DNA from: Rugamonas violacea
Lineage (GTDB): Bacteria > Pseudomonadota > Gammaproteobacteria > Burkholderiales > Burkholderiaceae_D
Reading direction: 5' to 3'
Assembly: GCF_016461825.1 (NCBI RefSeq)
Contig: NZ_JAEMNU010000080.1
Coordinates: 8,832 to 43,596 of the forward strand
Length of the DNA: 34,765 nt
The position numbers and the translations under genes were made by a program. Positions 23,065 to 31,265 of this stretch are shown here, piece after piece (the stretch's first letter is position 1; each line of letters opens with the position of its first letter). The notes beneath the pieces were generated by a model. The model had not been told where the DNA came from. It saw only the letters and a program-made list of their open reading frames with translations, and made no database searches.

Positions 23065-24243
23065 GTGGTCGCGGCGCGTCGCTCCGTCCGCCGGGCCGTG
23101 TCGCGGCCTGTCTTGCGTTCAGCGCTGGCCCGTTTGCACCGCTGGCTGGGATTGTCGCTGGGCTTGCTGCTGGCCTTGATCGGCCTGAGCGGCAGCATGA
23201 TGCTGTTCGAGCGCCCGTTCGACGCCGCGCTCAATCCGGCGCTGTTCCACAACCTGGTGCCGTGCGCGGCCCAGCTCGACGTCGGCGGCGCGGTCGGCGC
23301 GGTGCGCGAACGCTGGCCGGACGCCACCGTCGAGATGGTGACCATGCCGCTGCGCGCCGGCGCGCCCTACCGCATCGCTTTCCAGGCGCCCGGCGTGGCC
23401 GAGAACGAGGCGATGGCCGATTCCTGCAGTGGCTTTCTGTTGGGCAGCCGCGCCCGTGGCCGCATCGCCCTCGACCCGGTCCATCTGATGCCGTTGTTGC
23501 AACGCTGGCACCACTCGCTATTGCAGGGCCAGGTCGGCCGCGCCGCGCTCGGCTACCTCGGTCTGGTCTGGCTGGCCGCGTTGCTGGCCGGCTTGGCGCT
23601 GGCCAAGCCGGCGCCGGGGCGAGGGGAGGGGCGGGGGCGGGGCGCTTGGCGGCGCGCGCTGGGCATCCGGCTGGATCGGGGCGGCTTGCGCGCCAGCCGA
23701 GATCTGCATCGCGTGCTCGGTCTGCTGGCGCTGCCGCTGTTATCGCTAGCCGCCTTCACCGGCTTCAGCAGCGGCCTTCCCGAGCTGAGCCGCAGCCTGG
23801 TCGGGCAATTCACCGAGGTGGGCGGCGAGCACCGCCGCATCGCCCGGCCGGCGCTGGCGGTGGACGAGGAGAGCATTTCCTGGAACGAGGCGCGCTCCAT
23901 CGCCGAGCAGCACCTGAGCGACGGCGCCACGCTGGTCGCGCTGAGCCGGCTGCCCGAACGCGGCCTGTTCCAGGCCCGGCTGCGCCGCGTCGACGACTGG
24001 CAACGCACCGGTACGCTGCGCCTGTTTATCGACCTGCGCCGGGGCGAGATCGTCGACACCGTCAACCCGATCGGCGGGCGCGGCGGCGACCGTTTCCTGG
24101 CTGCCCTGTTCCCTTTGCACTCGGGGCAATTCGGCGGCGCGCCGGGACGCTGCTTGATGGCGTTCGCCGGCATATTGCCAAGCCTGTTTTTGATAAGCGG
24201 TGTGGCTGGTTGGATACTCCGCCGACAAACTCGCCGCGCTTGA
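23065..24243 (+). CDS. PepSY-associated membrane protein, probable siderophore-iron reductase
   Basis: A 392-residue PepSY_TM protein. One helix at the start (LHRWLGLSLGLLLALIGLSG), a periplasmic PepSY-type domain, two more helices (GYLGLVWLAALLAGLAL; LHRVLGLLALPLLSLAAFTG) and a last helix (FAGILPSLFLISGVAGWIL). Conserved His residues at helix ends (LHRW, WHHSLL, DLHRVL, LHSG) suggest haem ligation, as in the reductases that free iron from siderophores in the inner membrane. GTG at 23065 lies 5 bp after the receptor stop, so translation is coupled. The function is inferred from family and neighbour. Confidence 0.85.
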   Translation: MVAARRSVRRAVSRPVLRSALARLHRWLGLSLGLLLALIGLSGSMMLFERPFDAALNPALFHNLVPCAAQLDVGGAVGAVRERWPDATVEMVTMPLRAGAPYRIAFQAPGVAENEAMADSCSGFLLGSRARGRIALDPVHLMPLLQRWHHSLLQGQVGRAALGYLGLVWLAALLAGLALAKPAPGRGEGRGRGAWRRALGIRLDRGGLRASRDLHRVLGLLALPLLSLAAFTGFSSGLPELSRSLVGQFTEVGGEHRRIARPALAVDEESISWNEARSIAEQHLSDGATLVALSRLPERGLFQARLRRVDDWQRTGTLRLFIDLRRGEIVDTVNPIGGRGGDRFLAALFPLHSGQFGGAPGRCLMAFAGILPSLFLISGVAGWILRRQTRRA

Positions 24244-24478
24244 AGCGGCGGCGTTGTACTTACTCCCGAGTTTCCCCCGATTTCAGCAAAATTCTGGGAA
24301 ATCTATTCTTTTTTCTACCCACGCGGATATTTATTGCATATATTAGTAGAGTATTCACTCAGTCTTATGGTAAATTTGCGTTTCTGAATTCTCACACAAT
24401 GTCACGACGGGTTTTTCAGCTGTAGTTTCAACGATACTCACTAAGAATTCGCTCTCCACCGATAAGAAGGAAATAAAG
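24244..24478 (+). promoter_or_regulatory. AT-rich upstream region of the H-NS gene
   Basis: 235 bp, markedly richer in A+T than the window, with TATATT and TATTCA tracts near 24338-24356 that could be promoter elements. No single promoter stands out. AT-rich curved DNA is typical upstream of hns genes, which repress themselves. Confidence 0.35.
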
Positions 24479-24769
24479 ATGACGACTTACCAGGAATACA
24501 AAGCAAAGATCGCTGAATTAGAAAGCTTGGCTGAGAGCGCACGCAAGAATGAATTGCTGGCCGCCAAAGAAAAGATCGCCACCATCATGCGCGATTACAA
24601 CCTGACCCTGGCCGACCTGGGTTCGGCGGCCAAAGCCAAGCCGATCAAGACCCGCGCGCCGGTGCCGACCAAGTACCGCGACGACGCCACCGGCCAAACC
24701 TGGACCGGCCGCGGCCGCGCACCAAAATGGCTCGAAGGTAAAGATAAGAACCAGTTCCTGATTAAATAA
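24479..24769 (+). CDS. H-NS family nucleoid-associated protein
   Basis: A 96-residue DNA-bridging nucleoid protein. The N-terminal oligomerisation helices (residues 1-45, [20 protein letters not shown]) lead through a Lys/Pro linker to the DNA-binding motif at 66-85, with the AT-minor-groove hook [11 protein letters not shown] (74-84). This is the compact betaproteobacterial type. AAGGAA lies 7 bases before the ATG. It is probably monocistronic and followed by a very strong palindrome. H-NS silencing of AT-rich acquired DNA is known for the family; the low-GC unit at 9.7-10.7 kb would be a natural target. Confidence 0.95.
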   Translation: MTTYQEYKAKIAELESLAESARKNELLAAKEKIATIMRDYNLTLADLGSAAKAKPIKTRAPVPTKYRDDATGQTWTGRGRAPKWLEGKDKNQFLIK

Positions 24770-24843
24770 GGACGTTTGGCGCCACCCTGCGATTATCCGG
24801 CCATGCCGGGCATATTCGCACGGGTTTGGCGCCATGGTCCGTC

Positions 24844-24880
24844 GCCTTACCCCGGCGCGCCCGGCGCGCCGGGGTAAGGC
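24844..24880 (+). terminator. 37-base perfect palindrome after the H-NS gene
   Basis: 18-base arms (24844-24861 and 24863-24880) around a single central base. The left arm starts GCCTTACCCC and the right arm ends GGGGTAAGGC. It lies 75 bp past the stop and would fold to a very stable hairpin, a probable terminator. The right arm end is also the left flank of the element at 24881. Confidence 0.7.
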
Positions 24881-25088
24881 CATAGGTTTACACACATCTT
24901 TTTCTGACCGTCGCACTGGCCCGCAAGAACCGCACTTTTTGAGTGTTTTTGCTTAAAAATTGAGCAAAGTCGTTGTGCGTTGACGGGAAATCCATCGGGC
25001 AGGCACTCCGGGATTGCTGTTTCTGCAACAGCTGGTGCTTTGTAAGTGTTTGATTTTATTGGCGAAAAAAGATGTGTATAAACCTATG
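24881..25088. mobile_element. 208-bp MITE-like element with 24-bp terminal inverted repeats
   Basis: The left end (24881-24904) begins CATAGGTTTACACACATC. The right end (25064-25088) is its inverse, ending GATGTGTATAAACCTATG; they differ by one substitution and one extra A/T. Both sides are flanked by GGGTAAGGC (24872-24880 and 25089-25097), a possible 9-bp target duplication. The 159-bp interior encodes no transposase. The flank similarity continues (ATAGGTTTA recurs at 25100-25108), so the exact duplication length is uncertain. Best read as a non-autonomous element or an internally deleted IS. Confidence 0.7.
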
Positions 25089-25097
25089 GGGTAAGGC

Positions 25098-25363
25098 GTA
25101 TAGGTTTATTCCACCGGCCATTCTCCCCGGTGGCTGGAGCGTATTCCCCGAGCGCGATCGTAGCAGGCCGTCGGCGCCGTGGCGTATTCCCTTTGGCAGC
25201 CATGCATTGGCAGCCGTATTCTCCCGTGTTTCTCAATACTTGTTGCCGCCTGGCTCTAATCGTCCATCGCTTGGCTCGCCGCGCATGCTGGCATTGCACA
25301 TATTCCGCTGAAATTCCACCCATCGGATTCGACGGCGGCGCGTTTTCATGCGATCATGACAAC
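25098..25363. other. Gene-free stretch with recurring TATTC(C/T)CC motifs
   Basis: No convincing gene. ATTCC/ATTCTCC-type motifs recur at about 25107, 25119, 25141, 25184, 25216, 25301 and 25313 on the plus strand, irregularly spaced. TAAACCTAT and ATAGGTTTA form a dyad at its left edge. It may be debris of the same insertion event as the MITE-like element. No promoter was identified for the following gene. Confidence 0.3.
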
Positions 25364-25978
25364 ATGCCTTCCATTTCCCTATTCCCGCTGAATACCATCT
25401 TGTTTCCAGGTGGACACTTGCCTTTGCAGGTGTTTGAAGTGCGTTATCTCGACCTGGTGAAAAAATGCATCGCCACCGGTGAGGAGTTCGGCGTCGTCTC
25501 GCTAATGCAGGGCAGCGAGGTGCGTCTGCCGGAGAAAGCCGAGACCTTGGCCAACGTCGGCACGATGGCGCGCATCCTCGATTGGAGCGCGCCCATGCCC
25601 GGTTTGCTGAAAATTTCTTGCGTCGGCACGACCCGCTTCACGGTGACCTCGTCGACCAGGCTCAAGCACGGACTGTGGGTGGCCGAGGTCGAGCCGCTCG
25701 ACGAGGACCGCGTGCTGCCGGTGCCGGCCGAGCAGGAGGACGTCGCCAAGGCGCTGGCGGCGCTGATCCGCTCGCTGCAGAAGAAGCAGATCACCACCAC
25801 CAACATTCCGCTGGCGCCGCCATATCGGCTGGACGAGGCCGGTTGGGTGGCGAACCGTTGGTGCGAATTGCTGCGCCTGGACCTGGAGGAGAAGCAGCGT
25901 CTGCTGGCGCAGGAGAATCCCATCCTGCGGCTGGAGCTGATCCAGGACGTGCTCTGCGAGAACGGCCTGCTCAACTAG
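25364..25978 (+). CDS. Lon N-terminal (substrate-binding) domain protein
   Basis: A 204-residue stand-alone LON_substr_bdg (PUA-like) protein lacking ATPase and protease domains. Seen: ISLFPLNTILFPGGHLPLQV and FEVRYLDLV at the start, GTTRFTV in the middle, and a helical C-terminus (LLRLDLEEKQRLLAQENPIL). Such proteins are common in proteobacteria; their role is unsettled, though peptide or protein binding is assumed from the Lon domain. The ATG at 25364 is the family start, with no clear Shine-Dalgarno. It converges with an EamA transporter gene. Confidence 0.9.
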   Translation: MPSISLFPLNTILFPGGHLPLQVFEVRYLDLVKKCIATGEEFGVVSLMQGSEVRLPEKAETLANVGTMARILDWSAPMPGLLKISCVGTTRFTVTSSTRLKHGLWVAEVEPLDEDRVLPVPAEQEDVAKALAALIRSLQKKQITTTNIPLAPPYRLDEAGWVANRWCELLRLDLEEKQRLLAQENPILRLELIQDVLCENGLLN

Positions 25979-26044
25979 CCGCCGCGCCGCGGGACGTCGG
26001 ACCGGCGCGGCGTCAGGCCGGCTGGGCCGGGCCGCCCGGGCCGG

Positions 26045-27022
26045 CTAGCCGGCGCCGTGCGTGGTGCTGGGGCTCAGTTTGGCGTCGTCCAGCGCGTGGG
26101 CGCGCACCGACCACAACACACCGCTGGCCAGCAAGACCATCGCCGCCACCTCCAAGGGGCGGGGCAGCTGCTGCTGGTAGATGAAACCGTACAACAGCGC
26201 GAACAAGGTCTCGAACAGGATCAACTGGCCCGACAGGGTGATCGGCACGCGCCGGCTGGCGACATTCCACAGATGGTTGCCGATCACCGAGGCGCCCAGC
26301 GCGAGCAGCGAGTTGACGATCCAGAAGCTGGTCCAGTCGCGGCCGCTGGCGGCGCCCGCCGCGCCGGTGACGTCGGCGTGGAACACGGCCAGCGCGGCGG
26401 CGCCGATCAGCAACGCGATCAGGCCGCTGGCCAGGCCGTACAGGGCCGACCATTCGCCGCTGCCGAAGTGGGGGTTGCGCTTCAGGTAGCGGGCGTTGTC
26501 CAGCGTGTACCAGCTCCAGCAGAGCAGGGCGCCGGTGGCGCACAGCACGCCGAGCAGCTTGCTGCCCAGCTCGCCGGTGGCGCCGCTGTTGCTATGGCTG
26601 AACACGTCGATGTTGATGCAGGCGATGCCGGCCGCCACCACCAGCAGCGGCAGCGCCAGGCGGCGCAGCGGCAGGGCGCCGTGGTCCTTGCGGCCCATCA
26701 GCGTGACCGAGATCGGCAGCACGCCGATGATCAGCGAGGTGGGCGCCACGCCGGCCAGTTTGACGCCCAGGGCCAGCAGCATGTAGTAGACGATGTTGCC
26801 CGACAGCGCGTGGCGCAGCAGCGCGTAGCAGTCGCCCCGGTCGAGCCGGCGCAGCAGGGCCGGCAGCTTGCGCCCGGTCAGCGCGGCGGCGATGAGGCCG
26901 TAGGCGATGTAGCGGCCGACCGCCATCTCCAGCGGCGAAAAGGCCGCCAGCAGTTCCGGCACGACGAACACCATGCCCCACAAGGCGCCGGCCAGCAGGC
27001 CGCACAAAATACCATTCCACAT
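26045..27022 (-). CDS. EamA/DMT-family transporter
   Basis: A 325-residue inner-membrane protein with ten predicted helices in two EamA repeats. The first repeat starts GILCGLLAGALWGMVFVVPE; the second starts LGVLCATGALLCWSWYTLDN and ends LLASGVLWSVRAHAL. This is a drug/metabolite exporter superfamily member; the substrate (amino acid or other metabolite) cannot be told. The Shine-Dalgarno is weak. Its upstream region holds the second copy of the dispersed palindromic repeat, which separates it from the DUF1294 gene. Confidence 0.9.
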   Translation of the reverse strand: MWNGILCGLLAGALWGMVFVVPELLAAFSPLEMAVGRYIAYGLIAAALTGRKLPALLRRLDRGDCYALLRHALSGNIVYYMLLALGVKLAGVAPTSLIIGVLPISVTLMGRKDHGALPLRRLALPLLVVAAGIACINIDVFSHSNSGATGELGSKLLGVLCATGALLCWSWYTLDNARYLKRNPHFGSGEWSALYGLASGLIALLIGAAALAVFHADVTGAAGAASGRDWTSFWIVNSLLALGASVIGNHLWNVASRRVPITLSGQLILFETLFALLYGFIYQQQLPRPLEVAAMVLLASGVLWSVRAHALDDAKLSPSTTHGAG

Positions 27023-27041
27023 CGTTCTTGCTTTCTACTTG

Positions 27042-27175
27042 AGGGCACTTCGAAAACTGTCAAATTGTCTTTCCGCATCGGCGGACCGCCGCGCAGGCGG
27101 GAACCCAGGCTGAGCCAATGGGCATGCCGGGTATGGATTCCCGCCTGCGCGGGAATGACAGTTTCGAGGTTCCCT
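27042..27175. repeat. Dispersed palindromic repeat, copy 2
   Basis: Outer ends GGGCACTTCGAAAACTGTCA (27043-27062) and TGACAGTTTCGAGGTTCCC (27157-27174) are imperfect inverses. The inside has GCGCAGGCGGGAA and ATTCCCGCCTGCGCGGGAAT. Same organisation as the element at 2146-2273. It lies between two same-strand genes and may end transcription of the DUF1294-trpS operon. Confidence 0.8.
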
Positions 27176-27282
27176 GGAGTCTCGCCGCCTTGCCGGCGTG
27201 GCACGCTGGCGGGACTCGTGGTGAATATTGTTCGCGATGAATCTTCTTGCCGGCCCGGCGCGCGCCTGGCCGCGTTTGCGCT

Positions 27283-27885
27283 TCAGGCGTGGCGGTGCAG
27301 CCAGCGCGCCAGCCACATGAAGGCGCCCATGTTGAGCGCCACGCTGCACCAGAATACGATGCGGAAGGCCAGCTTGCTGGACTTGTGGCGCAGCCACTGC
27401 TGGGCCAGGATCGCGCCGGGCCAACCGCCGGCCAGGGCGAGCAGGTGCAAGGTGCTTTCCGGCGTGCGCCAGCGGCCGTTGACGGCGGCCGACTTGTCGA
27501 TCGCGTACACGATAAAGCACAGCAGGCTGAGCACGCCATACACGGCGGCGGCCCAGACCGACAGGCGCCACAGCAGCGTGGCGACCAGGTACAGCACCAA
27601 CAGCACGACGATGGCCAGATAGCTGGCGCTGCCGCTGGCGCCGACAGGACCGGCCTGGCGGCGCGGCGCGGGGCGCTTGGCCCTGGGCTTGGCGGCGCCG
27701 GCGGCGGCTTTGGTGGCCGGCTTGCGCTTGCCGCCGGCCTTGACCGGCTCGTCCAGTTGCAGCGTCATCTGCCCGCCGCCCCTGGCCTTGCCGGCAGCGG
27801 CGCGCGGCGTCTTGGCGGACGCGCGCGCGGCGCCGTCGCCGCGCACCGGCGGCGCTGGACGGCTGCGGCTGGGGGCCGGCGCCAC
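27283..27885 (-). CDS. DUF1294 membrane protein with disordered basic N-terminus
   Basis: A 200-residue protein. The first 85 residues or so are disordered and rich in Ala, Lys, Arg and Pro. Then come three or four membrane helices and the DUF1294 signature: YAIDKSAAVNGRWRTPE, then LALAGGWPGAILAQ and KSSKLAFRIVFW. Many relatives carry an N-terminal cold-shock domain; here it is replaced by the basic tail. Function unknown. The start is a GTG at 27885, only 4 bp after the trpS stop, so it is probably translated from the trpS transcript. The ATG at codon 40 is an alternative start. Confidence 0.85.
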   Translation of the reverse strand: MAPAPSRSRPAPPVRGDGAARASAKTPRAAAGKARGGGQMTLQLDEPVKAGGKRKPATKAAAGAAKPRAKRPAPRRQAGPVGASGSASYLAIVVLLVLYLVATLLWRLSVWAAAVYGVLSLLCFIVYAIDKSAAVNGRWRTPESTLHLLALAGGWPGAILAQQWLRHKSSKLAFRIVFWCSVALNMGAFMWLARWLHRHA

Positions 27886-27889
27886 GTGC

Positions 27890-28945
27890 TTAGAAGTAGC
27901 TCAGGCCGAGCGCGGCCTTGACTTCGTCGGCGGTGCGGGCGGCCACTTCGCGCGCCTTGGCGGTGCCTTCCTTGAGCACTTGCAGGATGTAGCCACGGTC
28001 CTTGGCCAGCTCTTCGCGGCGGGCGCGGATCGGCGCCAGCATTTCCTGCAGCACCAATTCGAGGCGCTTCTTGACGATGCTGTCGCCCAGGCCGCCGCGC
28101 ACGTAGTGGGCCTTCATCTCGGCCAGCGCGGCCTTCTCCGGGTCGAAGGCGTCCAGGTAGATGAAGGCGACGTTGCCCTCCAGATGGCCGGGGTCTTCGA
28201 CGCGCAGGTGCAGCGGGTCGGTGTAGACCTTCTTGACGGCGGCGGTGATCTCGGCGGCGCTGGCGCCCAGGTTGATGGTGTTGCCCAGCGATTTGCTCAT
28301 CTTGGCCTTGCCGTCGATGCCGGGCAGGCGGCCGATCTCCGGCACCAGCGCCTTGCACTCGACCAGCACTTCGCGCTCGGTCATGCGGTTGAAGCGGCGC
28401 ACGATCTCGTTGGTCTGCTCGATCATCGGGATCTGGTCTTCGCCCACCGGCACCAGGCCCGCCTTGAAGGCGGTGATGTCGGCGCACTGGCTGGCCGGGT
28501 AGGTCAGGAAGCCGGCCGGGATGTCGCGTTCGAAGCCGCGCAGCGCGATCTCGGCCTTGACGGTCGGGTTGCGCTCCAGGCGCGCCACCGTCACCAGGTT
28601 CAGGTAGTAGAAGGTCAGCTCGGCCAGTTCCGGAATCTGCGACTGGATCAGGATGGTCGACTTGCCCGGGTCGATGCCGACGGCCAGGTAATCGAGGGCG
28701 ACCTCGACCACGTTGCGGTGCACCTTGCCGGTGTCGTCCATATTGTCGGTCAGCGCCTGGGCGTCGGCCAGCATGATGAATTGCTGATAGTCGTGTTGGT
28801 AGACGACGCGGTTTTTCAGGCTGCCGACATAGTGGCCCAGATGCAACGGACCGGTGGGGCGGTCGCCGGTCAGGATCACGGACGATGCGGCGGCGGTGGC
28901 GGCGGTGGCGGCGCTGGAGGCGGTGGACGGAATTGGCGTGCTCAT
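27890..28945 (-). CDS. trpS: Tryptophanyl-tRNA synthetase
   Basis: A 351-residue class I aminoacyl-tRNA synthetase charging tRNA-Trp. Seen: the HIGH-equivalent PLHLGHYVG (33-41), KMSKS at 215-219 ([11 protein letters not shown]), and the Trp-pocket region [17 protein letters not shown]. It has an Ala/Thr/Ser-rich extension of about 22 residues before the Rossmann fold. The ATG at 28945 is used, with AGGAA 5 bases upstream; the codon before it is an in-frame TTG. It is followed at 4 bp by the DUF1294 gene. Confidence 0.97.
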   Translation of the reverse strand: MSTPIPSTASSAATAATAAASSVILTGDRPTGPLHLGHYVGSLKNRVVYQHDYQQFIMLADAQALTDNMDDTGKVHRNVVEVALDYLAVGIDPGKSTILIQSQIPELAELTFYYLNLVTVARLERNPTVKAEIALRGFERDIPAGFLTYPASQCADITAFKAGLVPVGEDQIPMIEQTNEIVRRFNRMTEREVLVECKALVPEIGRLPGIDGKAKMSKSLGNTINLGASAAEITAAVKKVYTDPLHLRVEDPGHLEGNVAFIYLDAFDPEKAALAEMKAHYVRGGLGDSIVKKRLELVLQEMLAPIRARREELAKDRGYILQVLKEGTAKAREVAARTADEVKAALGLSYF

Positions 28946-28989
28946 CAAGGTTCCTTTACGTTGCCTCTGACAAGCTGCGCCAATGAAAA

Positions 28990-29061
28990 CGCCACCAGGA
29001 AGAGGCGGCGTGGATAAAAATCACATCACTATAGAAAAGTGGCCGCTGAATGTTAGCGGCA
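28990..29061 (-). promoter_or_regulatory. Hairpins upstream of trpS
   Basis: Read on the minus strand, GCCGCT-aacattc-AGCGGC (29060 to 29042) is followed by CCACTTTTC, and CGCCGCC-tcttcct-GGTGGCG (29011 to 28991) is followed by TTTTC. TATAGT between them could be the trpS -10. The second stem would then be a very early attenuator or simply 5' UTR structure. The rest of this roughly 300-bp divergent gap shows nothing further. Confidence 0.3.
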
Positions 29062-29242
29062 CCACCATTTCAGGCTGGAACGATGTGTAGGGAAGAATTT
29101 CATGACCGTATGGTTACAGTTTGCCGGTGCGCTGTCAAGGCGCGCCCGGCGCTGTTGCATAATCCTCAACCCTTAGGTAGGATGGCCGCCGGCCTGTTTG
29201 AGTGGAAGCAGGCAACCCACCTCGCCCCTTTTCGGAGAATCC

Positions 29243-31198
29243 ATGCGCGTCCGTCCCACGCTCCAGCTTGTCGCCCCGCTCCTGTTGTCCAGTCTGCTGC
29301 CCGGCCTGTTGGCGGGCCTGAGCGGCGTCGCCGGCGCGGCCCAGACGGCGCCGATGGCGCCCGACATTCCGGCCAGCTTCGCCGCGCCGACCGACGACAA
29401 CGACTATGTCAAGCGCGACCTGATGATCCCGATGCGCGACGGCGTCAAGCTGCACACGGTGATCGTCGTGCCCAAGGGCGCCAGCGGCGCGCCGATCATG
29501 CTCACCCGCACCCCCTACAACGCCAGCCGCCGCGCCCAGCGCAACGTCAGCCCGCGCATGGCGGCCATCCTGCCGCTGGGCGACGAGGTGCTGGCCGGCC
29601 AGGGCTACATCCGCGTGTTCCAGGACGTGCGCGGCAAGTACGGCTCCGAGGGCGACTACGTTATGACGCGGCCGGTGCGCGGCCCGCTCAACGGCAGCAA
29701 GTCCGACCACGTCACCGACGCCTGGGACACCATCGACTGGCTGGTCAAGAACGTGCCCGAATCGAACGGCAAGGTGGGCATGCTGGGCTCGTCCTACGAG
29801 GGCTTCACCGTGCTGATGGCGCTGCTCGATCCGCACCCGGCGCTGAAGGTGGCCGTGCCGATGAGCCCGATGGTCGACGGCTGGCGCGGCGACGACTGGT
29901 TCCACAACGGCGCCTTCCGCATGCCCAGCCTGCCGTACTTCGCCGGCCAGATCACCGTCAAGGGCGGCGGCGAGGCGCTGGCCACCGGCGTCTACGACGA
30001 CTACGACAGCGTGCTGCGGGCCGTCTCGGCCGCCGGCTACGCGCAAAAATTCGGCCTCGACAAACTCAACTTCACCAAGAAGGTGTTCGAGCATCCCGCC
30101 TACGACAGCTACTGGCAGGGCCAGGCGCTCGACCGCCTGCTGGCCAAGCGCGCGCCGAGCGTGCCGACCATGCACGTGGTGGGGCAGTGGGACCAGGAGG
30201 ACATCTACGGCGCCTACGCCGCCTACGCCGCGATGGAGGCGGGCGACAAGGGCAACGACCTGAACTTCCTCGCCGTCGGCCCGTGGCGCCACAGCGGCGT
30301 CAACTACGAGGCGGCCGGCCTGGGCGCGCTCAAGTTCGGCGGCGACACGGCGCTGGAGTTCCGCCGCGACGTCATGCAACCCTTCCTCGACCAGTATCTG
30401 AAGGACGGCGCCGCCAAGGCCGACACCGCGCCGGTGCTGTTCTACCAGACCGGCAGCAACCGCTGGCAGCGCCTGCCGCAGTGGCCGCTGGCCTGCGCCG
30501 AGGGCTGCGCCACGGCGTTGTCGCCGCTCTACCTGCGCTCCAACTTCAGCCTCGGCTTCGACCGGCCGCTGGGCACCACGGGCGTCGACGAGTACGTCGC
30601 CGACCCGGCCAAGCCGGTGCCCTTCGTCCCGCGTCCGGTGCGCATGAACGACGGCAACGTGTGGAAGCCGTGGCTGGTCAGCGACCAGCGCTCCTTCTCC
30701 GACCGCGGCGACGTGCTCAGCTACGTCAGCCCGCCGCTGCGCAACAAGCTGCAGATCGCCGGCGCGGCGATGGTCAACCTGTTCGCCGCCACCAGCGGCA
30801 GCGACGCCGACTGGGTGGTCAAGCTGATCGACGTCTACCCGGACGAGGTGCCGGGGCAGCCCGAGCTGGGCGGCTACCAGCTGGGCGTGGCGATGGACAT
30901 CTTCCGTGGCCGCTACCGCAACAGCCTGGAGCAGCCGGCGGCGATCGTGCCCAACCAGATCGAGCGCTACCGCTTCGCCCTGCCCAACGCCAACCACGTG
31001 TTCCTGCCCGGCCACCGGGTGATGGTGCAGATCCAGTCCAGCTGGTTCCCGCTGTACGACCGCAACCCGCAGACCTACGTGCCGAACATTTTCCACGCCC
31101 AGCCGGCCGACTACCAGAAGGCGACGCAGCGCATCTTCCGCCGCATCGACAGCGCCAGCGCGATCGAGTTGCCGGTGATCCCCAACACGCTGCCGTGA
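29243..31198 (+). CDS. Alpha-amino-acid ester hydrolase (X-Pro dipeptidyl-peptidase S15 family)
   Basis: A 651-residue exported serine hydrolase. Signal peptide to about residue 33, then an S15/CocE fold with nucleophile S184 in GSSYEG, DVRGKYGSEGDY, a catalytic Asp and acidic amine-binding cluster in SPMVDGWRGDDWF and WDQEDIYG, and the catalytic His in GPWRHSGVNY. A jelly-roll domain follows, ending VMVQIQSSWFPLYDRNP. The sequence tracks the Xanthomonas/Acetobacter AEH enzymes along its whole length. AEHs hydrolyse or transfer alpha-amino acyl groups, including those of ampicillin and cephalexin. GGAG lies 6 bases before the ATG. The natural substrate is uncertain; peptide or ester scavenging in the periplasm is likely. 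Confidence 0.93.
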   Translation: MRVRPTLQLVAPLLLSSLLPGLLAGLSGVAGAAQTAPMAPDIPASFAAPTDDNDYVKRDLMIPMRDGVKLHTVIVVPKGASGAPIMLTRTPYNASRRAQRNVSPRMAAILPLGDEVLAGQGYIRVFQDVRGKYGSEGDYVMTRPVRGPLNGSKSDHVTDAWDTIDWLVKNVPESNGKVGMLGSSYEGFTVLMALLDPHPALKVAVPMSPMVDGWRGDDWFHNGAFRMPSLPYFAGQITVKGGGEALATGVYDDYDSVLRAVSAAGYAQKFGLDKLNFTKKVFEHPAYDSYWQGQALDRLLAKRAPSVPTMHVVGQWDQEDIYGAYAAYAAMEAGDKGNDLNFLAVGPWRHSGVNYEAAGLGALKFGGDTALEFRRDVMQPFLDQYLKDGAAKADTAPVLFYQTGSNRWQRLPQWPLACAEGCATALSPLYLRSNFSLGFDRPLGTTGVDEYVADPAKPVPFVPRPVRMNDGNVWKPWLVSDQRSFSDRGDVLSYVSPPLRNKLQIAGAAMVNLFAATSGSDADWVVKLIDVYPDEVPGQPELGGYQLGVAMDIFRGRYRNSLEQPAAIVPNQIERYRFALPNANHVFLPGHRVMVQIQSSWFPLYDRNPQTYVPNIFHAQPADYQKATQRIFRRIDSASAIELPVIPNTLP

Positions 31199-31207
31199 CG
31201 GCTTAAT

Positions 31208-31255
31208 GTTGTGGCAAGATATTGAATTCGCTATAATTTGGTTCTTGCCAACAAC
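31208..31255 (+). promoter_or_regulatory. Promoter with flanking dyad for the DsbC-like gene
   Basis: TTGTGG (31209-31214), 17 bases, then a perfect TATAAT (31232-31237). GTTGTGGCAAGA (31208-31219) and TCTTGCCAACAAC (31243-31255) are inverse, differing by one base insertion, and bracket the -10: one arm covers the -35 and the other the start site. This looks like a repressor site over the promoter. Confidence 0.6.
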
Positions 31256-31265
31256 CGGAGTCGCC

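Noticed and set aside
25084..25323. 79-codon minus-strand frame suspected to be a transposase end
   Set aside because: Its Gly-Glu-Tyr and Arg runs come from the recurring GGAATA motifs; no transposase motif is visible.
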